DNA from: Thunnus maccoyii
Lineage: Eukaryota > Chordata > Actinopteri > Scombriformes > Scombridae
DNA length: 64,000 nt
Direction of reading: 5' to 3'
NCBI RefSeq assembly: GCF_910596095.1
Contig: NC_056547.1
Span: 5,662,147 to 5,726,146 of the forward strand
This document shows positions 59,101 to 64,000 of this stretch, piece after piece (positions within the stretch are counted from its first letter, which is position 1; the number at the start of each line of letters is the position of its first letter). Under the pieces are notes generated by a model. The model was given only the letters and a program-made list of their open reading frames with translations, had not been told where the DNA came from and did no database searches. The position numbers and the translations under genes were made by a program.

Positions 59101-61140
59101 CACTGTGTGTCTCTCTCTCTCTCCCTCCTTCTGTCCCTCTATTTTAATCCCCCTCTCCGTTAAATCAAAGGATTCCCTTTCTAAGAACTCAATCTAAACC
59201 AGGTTGTGGCTTGGAGGTGGGATTGTGAGAGAGAATGGTTTGTCTCAAGAGCCCAGGGATGAAAACCGCTAATCCAATAAATCCAGACTCCCGCCTGGAG
59301 GGAAAATCCCCTTTCTAAAATAAGAAAGATCTGGATGACAGACAGAGGATGACGTTGAACGTGACAAGCATCAAATGGGGTGCTTCCCAAATTTTTTGAA
59401 ACAGCTTCAGCTCCAAAACTTTTGTCAAAATTAAAGTTAGTTGATCTTGAATTTTGAGAAAAGATCCTTTGGGACAGAAATAAACTCACTGGTTTATGTG
59501 GTCACAGTGGATCACAGTGGGTGGAGCCAGAAAGTTTAAGAGCCAATTGAGAAGCAGGAGGAACTTCTTTAGCCACTAAACAGTTAAAATGTGATTGTAC
59601 ATATTTACATTTATTACATATTACATATATTTATATCATATTATATAGAGGACATTATTTACAAAAAAGTTTGTGGCTTCAGGCTTCAAATTGTGGAGAA
59701 AAAGGACTTCAAGGGCACATGTCATGCTTTTGTGGTTTTCTGTTATTTTTACACTGTTATGATGTTGGATGTTAGACTTGGTCAAAGTTCCAAAAACTTG
59801 AGGTGAATGTATGTAAAAATGCTTCCTGTAATTCAAAAGCCAAACATTATATATATATGACGGAAAATAAGGAAAAGCATAATAGGCCTTTAAAGAGAAA
59901 GGAGCTAAAACAGCCTGTTTCAGACAGAGGCTGAACTGAGGGGCTGCATAAAGGACCAGTATAAGATAAATAAGGAGTTTTTTTTAACCATAAATCATGC
60001 AGAGATATTCCAGTAGAGCCCCAGAATAAAAATATCTAAATGTGAAACAAGGATTAAAACAAGGATACAGAACAAATAGAGCAAAAAAGAGACAACTTTC
60101 CCCAAATCCTTTCAAATCGCACCAGTGTTTTTCACTGATAATATATAGAAGTCTTTATTCTGAAAGTCTGTTAAACGAGCAGCACTTTATGTCTTTCACA
60201 TCAGAAATAAATCAGATGGAAGCTGGCTGCATAAAGGACTGTTAATGAAGATAAAAAAAAAAACATTTTTTAAGAAGCTATATTACTAAACCTGCCTGTT
60301 CCTCTGGCAGGGCTCTCCAAAGTCTCTGCAGCCAGATGGCAAAATCTAAATCACCCGCGGAGCCGTGACTGATGGTGCCAAGACAGAGGCCTCAGCATGT
60401 CAGCGCAGGAATGAAGTTGTTTTATTTAATGCAGAAGTTATTTAATGCTGCACTGAAGATGAAAGCAGTGGGTGGGGAGGATGCCTGCAAGCAGTTATGT
60501 CATCCTAATCAGAATGAAAACCCATACAGGAGACATGCTCACAGGTTGTTGTTGTGCTGTTCGGTGACAGCGAGAAAAAATGAAATTGTTAATCACAATG
60601 TAACACGTGGTGGAAAATGTTACAACAACAATAACTCCAAACTCTAATGGAGTCTGTTGGGTAGCTATTAGTACATGTGAGTTTGATAATGAGTGGGAGT
60701 CCTTATCAAAAGAATTTAAAAATATATATATAATCATGGAGAGAAATTCTCTCTCCTACCAACAGTCGCATTTTTCTGGCCTTAACCAAGCAGCTTTAGT
60801 TGCCTAAACTTACACCACCTCTGTTTTTGCTCTCTACCAACTCCACTATGTTTACCAGCTAGTTTACAGTTAACTGTGTCTGTTTGCTGTTTGGTGCTGA
60901 GCTTTTTCTCCGAAAACAGCTGCCTTCTGTGGCCGAAAACGACGCTATGAGAGCACTGAGAGTGAACCAAAACAGTAAAGTTTCAGCCAGACAGCTAAAC
61001 AATGAGCTGAAACTCACTATAAAGCTCTGTAAAGCCGAGGGGGAGCTGCAGAGTCACTGATAATTCTCTGTAGGTTCATCACTATGAACAACAAAAGCAC
61101 AAAACATTACACATTGTAATTTGATACATTGTTGTATACT
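56126..61140. other. Intergenic region, no gene seen
   Basis: AT-rich with no exon-like coding on either strand. A small inverted repeat around 57636-57710 (gtaatggattac / gtaatccatcac) and a probable dispersed repeat at about 60735-61085 are the only structures noted. Confidence 0.6.
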
Positions 61141-61186
61141 GGGGTTAGGGTTAGGGTTATGGTTAGGGTTAGGGTTAGGGTTAGGG
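61141..61186. repeat. Interstitial telomeric-type repeat
   Basis: Seven to eight GGGTTA units with one variant (ggttat), in one orientation. Confidence 0.95.
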
Positions 61187-62289
61187 CTAGCCACTTTAAC
61201 CAAACATTAAAATTAGCAGATCAGAAAACAGTCATATGAATAATTTTTGTAACTGTCTATGTAACAATTTTGGACAACACTGACAAGCAACTTGTTTTGT
61301 TGTTTTATGTATGAGGGCTTGTTAGAAAAACAATATCTTGCAAGTGCTTTATGGATATAGGCATATTATGAATTTTTCTAAAAGCAAGTATAAAAACATG
61401 TTCCTGCAGGTCAAAATGTCATCAACTATGTTTTGTACAATAAAAACACAGTTATGTACTGCACATTCAAAACCCTGATCAGGTGATTCATACAAAAAGA
61501 TAGAAAAAGATATCCTTCCACATGTAGATAGAGCCTTTAACTATGAAGCAGGGATCTTTTATCGAACAATCTCACACACACCCACTGGTGAGCTGCAGAA
61601 CTACTGTATGTTCCTGCTACACTGTTGGGTAGCAGTAAACTTTACGAACATTAAATGCACTACAGTGAGCTGGTGAGGGAGGTGGGTCAAAGTGGTTAAA
61701 GACCACTTTGACACTGAGGTCATGATCTCTGAGCTCAGAGGAGTACCGAAAATGCTTTAGACAGGAAGTTTACACCTGCACGATGTGTACTGTGAACTAT
61801 AGGAGAAGGTGGTTTTTCTGTGTTTTCTGTGGTTGACTTGTTTGCAGCGGAGCAGATGGTGTGGATCAGCAGTCAACACTTAGTTAAGCGCATTTAACTC
61901 CCCCCGCTGACTGCTGCAGAGCCACTCGCTACCACTCGCTGGATTTAAACCACTAACTCCAAGATAGGTCCGAGATAGTTTTAGAAACGTTGCCTCACTT
62001 GATCAGGTGTATTTTTACAGCGGATAAAGCCCTCAGCATGCTCGTAATCGGGCAACATTCCTGCCCCATGCTGACCTGGCTTAGTCCGCAACAGGCATCA
62101 AGCTCAGTTGAAAGCTGTTTGGAAGAGAAGCTGCAGGGTATCTTTGGTGTCCACTGAGTTTGGTCTGACCTTTCACCTCTGTCACATGTCACTTCCCTGT
62201 TACTCCCATTGTATCATATTTCATAATAATGGCAATAATCACATAATAATTATAAACAATGAGAGAGATGATGAGAGCTTTAATAGGAA

Positions 62290-62746
62290 AATACAAATGA
62301 AAGTTAATCTGAAGATGATATGAGACTTCAGTTGTCTGAGTTAGTCAAATAAAGTGGATATCTTGCACAGGTACAGTCTTTTTAGTAACAAAATCCTTCT
62401 TTGTGTCTTGACAGACAGTGTTTTCCTGTTCAGCTGCAGTGGAAGGATCATCACAAAAAGAGGGAATCTGGCACTAAAAAGAGAGTAACTTTGAAAGAAA
62501 TTGATTTGACTAATTTGGACAACCGAAGCCTCATATTAGCTTCAAATAAACTTTTACAGACATTTTTGCACAGCTGTAGATTTTGTCCCCCATCACTTAC
62601 AATGAAAGTGCATTATGAAGAGATCTCTTAATGGTCAGTATGAACAGGAGGAATGATTACAGCAAGAAAAACATATGTCAATGTTCATTTGGGAACCTGA
62701 CTATTGTTTTAAGACAGACTTGAAAAAATGTGAGCCTATCCTTCAA
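62290..62746. mobile_element. Palindromic element, family B (left arm truncated)
   Basis: Contains aaataaagtggatatcttgc and gtacagtctttttagtaaca on the left arm; gattttgtcccccatcactt, aatgaaagtgcattatgaag, gtcagtatgaacaggaggaa and an end 'gtgagcctatccttcaag'. Confidence 0.75.
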
Positions 62747-63593
62747 GCTAAAAACTGACAATACTTTTGCAAATATCTCTAAATCTAACTATTCAGCAAT
62801 TTGAATGAGCAGGAAATCATGTTTTTCTCCTCCCATTTATTCACACAAAGATGAAAAAGCTAAAAGAAACAGCACTTAAAACATCATGGAATGCTAAAAG
62901 TCTCCAATGAAGTTTTCATAAACTGGATAAAAGTCAGTCTTTGGTTATATTATTATTCAATCAGAAAAATAGAAACTCCTACACTGCAGTCCAAAACTAT
63001 AAAATAACCAAGAAATATTACCCTTGTGACAATTTAACTCTGTGGTCACATTTGAAGTAGTAGTTTTTGGCATTGTGGTGTTTGTCTTTCATTAGACTGC
63101 ATTATATTGAGAAGTGTGTAATATTTTATCCACTACATGTAGATGTGCAGATAGCAGAGTAAAAGAAAATAATTCTAAACACCTAACAATACAATAATAT
63201 ATACAATACAACATCACAAACTACAGCCTCATAAAGGACCAAAGAGTTGAATCGTCATCTCTGTGACACAGTGTGACAAATTCACAAAGGTAGTATGTAT
63301 TATATACATATATATATATATATTTTATATTAATAAATTGAATTTATTTGAGACTAAACTAAATTAAACTTAAGGTTTCTGGCCTGCTTTGTGCAATGTG
63401 ACATCACATCTAATATTTGAAGAGCAGTTAGAGCATTTTTCCTCAAAGAGAGTCCTGAGACCCTGAGACTATCAAGGTTAAATTTTATTGTTTTTTTTCA
63501 CTACCATTAAAGCTGGAAGTCATACCAATTAAATTCTGCTTCAGATTAAATGTGTAGTTGTGTATAATTTCATACTTTTTTTGACAGAAAACA

Positions 63594-63616
63594 TACACAC
63601 ACACACACACACACAA
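63594..63616. repeat. CA dinucleotide repeat
   Basis: About 11 CA repeats. Confidence 0.95.
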
Positions 63617-64000
63617 ACCCATGCCCTCCCCAACCTCCACATGGCCAGAGCAAAAACAACAAATTGATTTGGATTGATTTTTGTTAACTTGTTTCTCATG
63701 AGTTGATGTTGTCTGTGATGTGCTTCTTCTTGTTGTCTTTTCCTTTGTCCTGTTTGTGAAAAACACCTCATAAATAAATGTGACTTGAGCAACTACATAA
63801 ATAAAAAGAAGAAAAAGAAGAAGAAACAGCACCACAAGTTCAGGAATTTTAGGGGCTCACATGGGTGCTGCTGTGGCTCCGCCTCAGGGTTAATTGACTT
63901 ATCTCAGCAGGTGGAGGCTAGTTTCCTTCGCTGACAGCCACTCTTTGTACTGGACTCCTCAGCTGCTCACACAGGTAGGAAAACATGCAGAGCGGAGAGA

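Larger units (their letters stand above)
61187..64000. other. Intergenic region, no gene confirmed
   Basis: Contains the family B copy (62290-62746), an AT microsatellite (63305-63325), and a CA repeat (63594-63616). The last 150 bases are more GC-rich and include a donor-like CACAG|gtagga near 63975 that could be an edge of a gene beyond the window. Confidence 0.5.

Overview
The window is animal nuclear DNA, almost certainly from a bony fish (the repeat complement looks percomorph-like, but no species can be named). Genes are split into short exons with GT-AG introns, intergenic and intronic DNA is AT-rich and packed with microsatellites and short inverted-repeat DNA transposons, and the three proteins found are vertebrate families. 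No prokaryotic operon, CRISPR array or other known cassette system is present.

Three genes are supported. (1) cnot3, minus strand: 18 coding exons from 35588 down to 7630, with a probable non-coding first exon at about 42420 and a promoter zone at about 42420-43050. Splicing the exons gives a continuous 943-codon frame with matching phases at every junction. It encodes CCR4-NOT complex subunit 3, with a conserved N-terminal coiled-coil domain, a long Ser/Gln/Gly-rich linker and the C-terminal NOT box. (2) ccdc106, minus strand: 7 coding exons from 53687 down to 47835, 348 codons, a coiled-coil nuclear protein of the CCDC106 family. (3) tmem238, plus strand: two coding exons, 55424-55574 and 55681-55844, 104 codons, a small two-helix membrane protein. 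ccdc106 and tmem238 are head to head and share a short GC-rich promoter at about 53930-54245 with an ETS site and a GC box. From memory, the human orthologues all lie in 19q13.42, so the trio looks like a conserved neighbourhood.

Layout: 1-3660 is intergenic and holds a dispersed element with an internal 28-bp telomere-like minisatellite. 3661-7629 is the probable cnot3 3' UTR or flank. 7630-42420 is cnot3, whose introns carry many inverted-repeat elements, a nested Harbinger-like/LINE composite, a hAT relic and a duplicated block. 42420-47080 is intergenic with a LINE relic and a 610-bp hAT-type element containing a tRNA-like segment. 47080-53690 is ccdc106 with several palindromic elements in its introns. 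53930-56125 is the shared promoter and tmem238. 56125-64000 is gene-poor, with a telomeric-type repeat, a palindromic element and other dispersed repeats.

No new biological system was identified. The points most worth a second look are: the expanded Ser/Gln linker exon of cnot3; a CA repeat lying directly against the 5' splice site of one cnot3 exon; C-rich tracts at several cnot3 acceptors; a 610-bp fold-back element 36 bases from a ccdc106 splice site; a hAT-type element carrying a tRNA-like Pol III promoter; and the telomere-like minisatellite grown inside another repeat.
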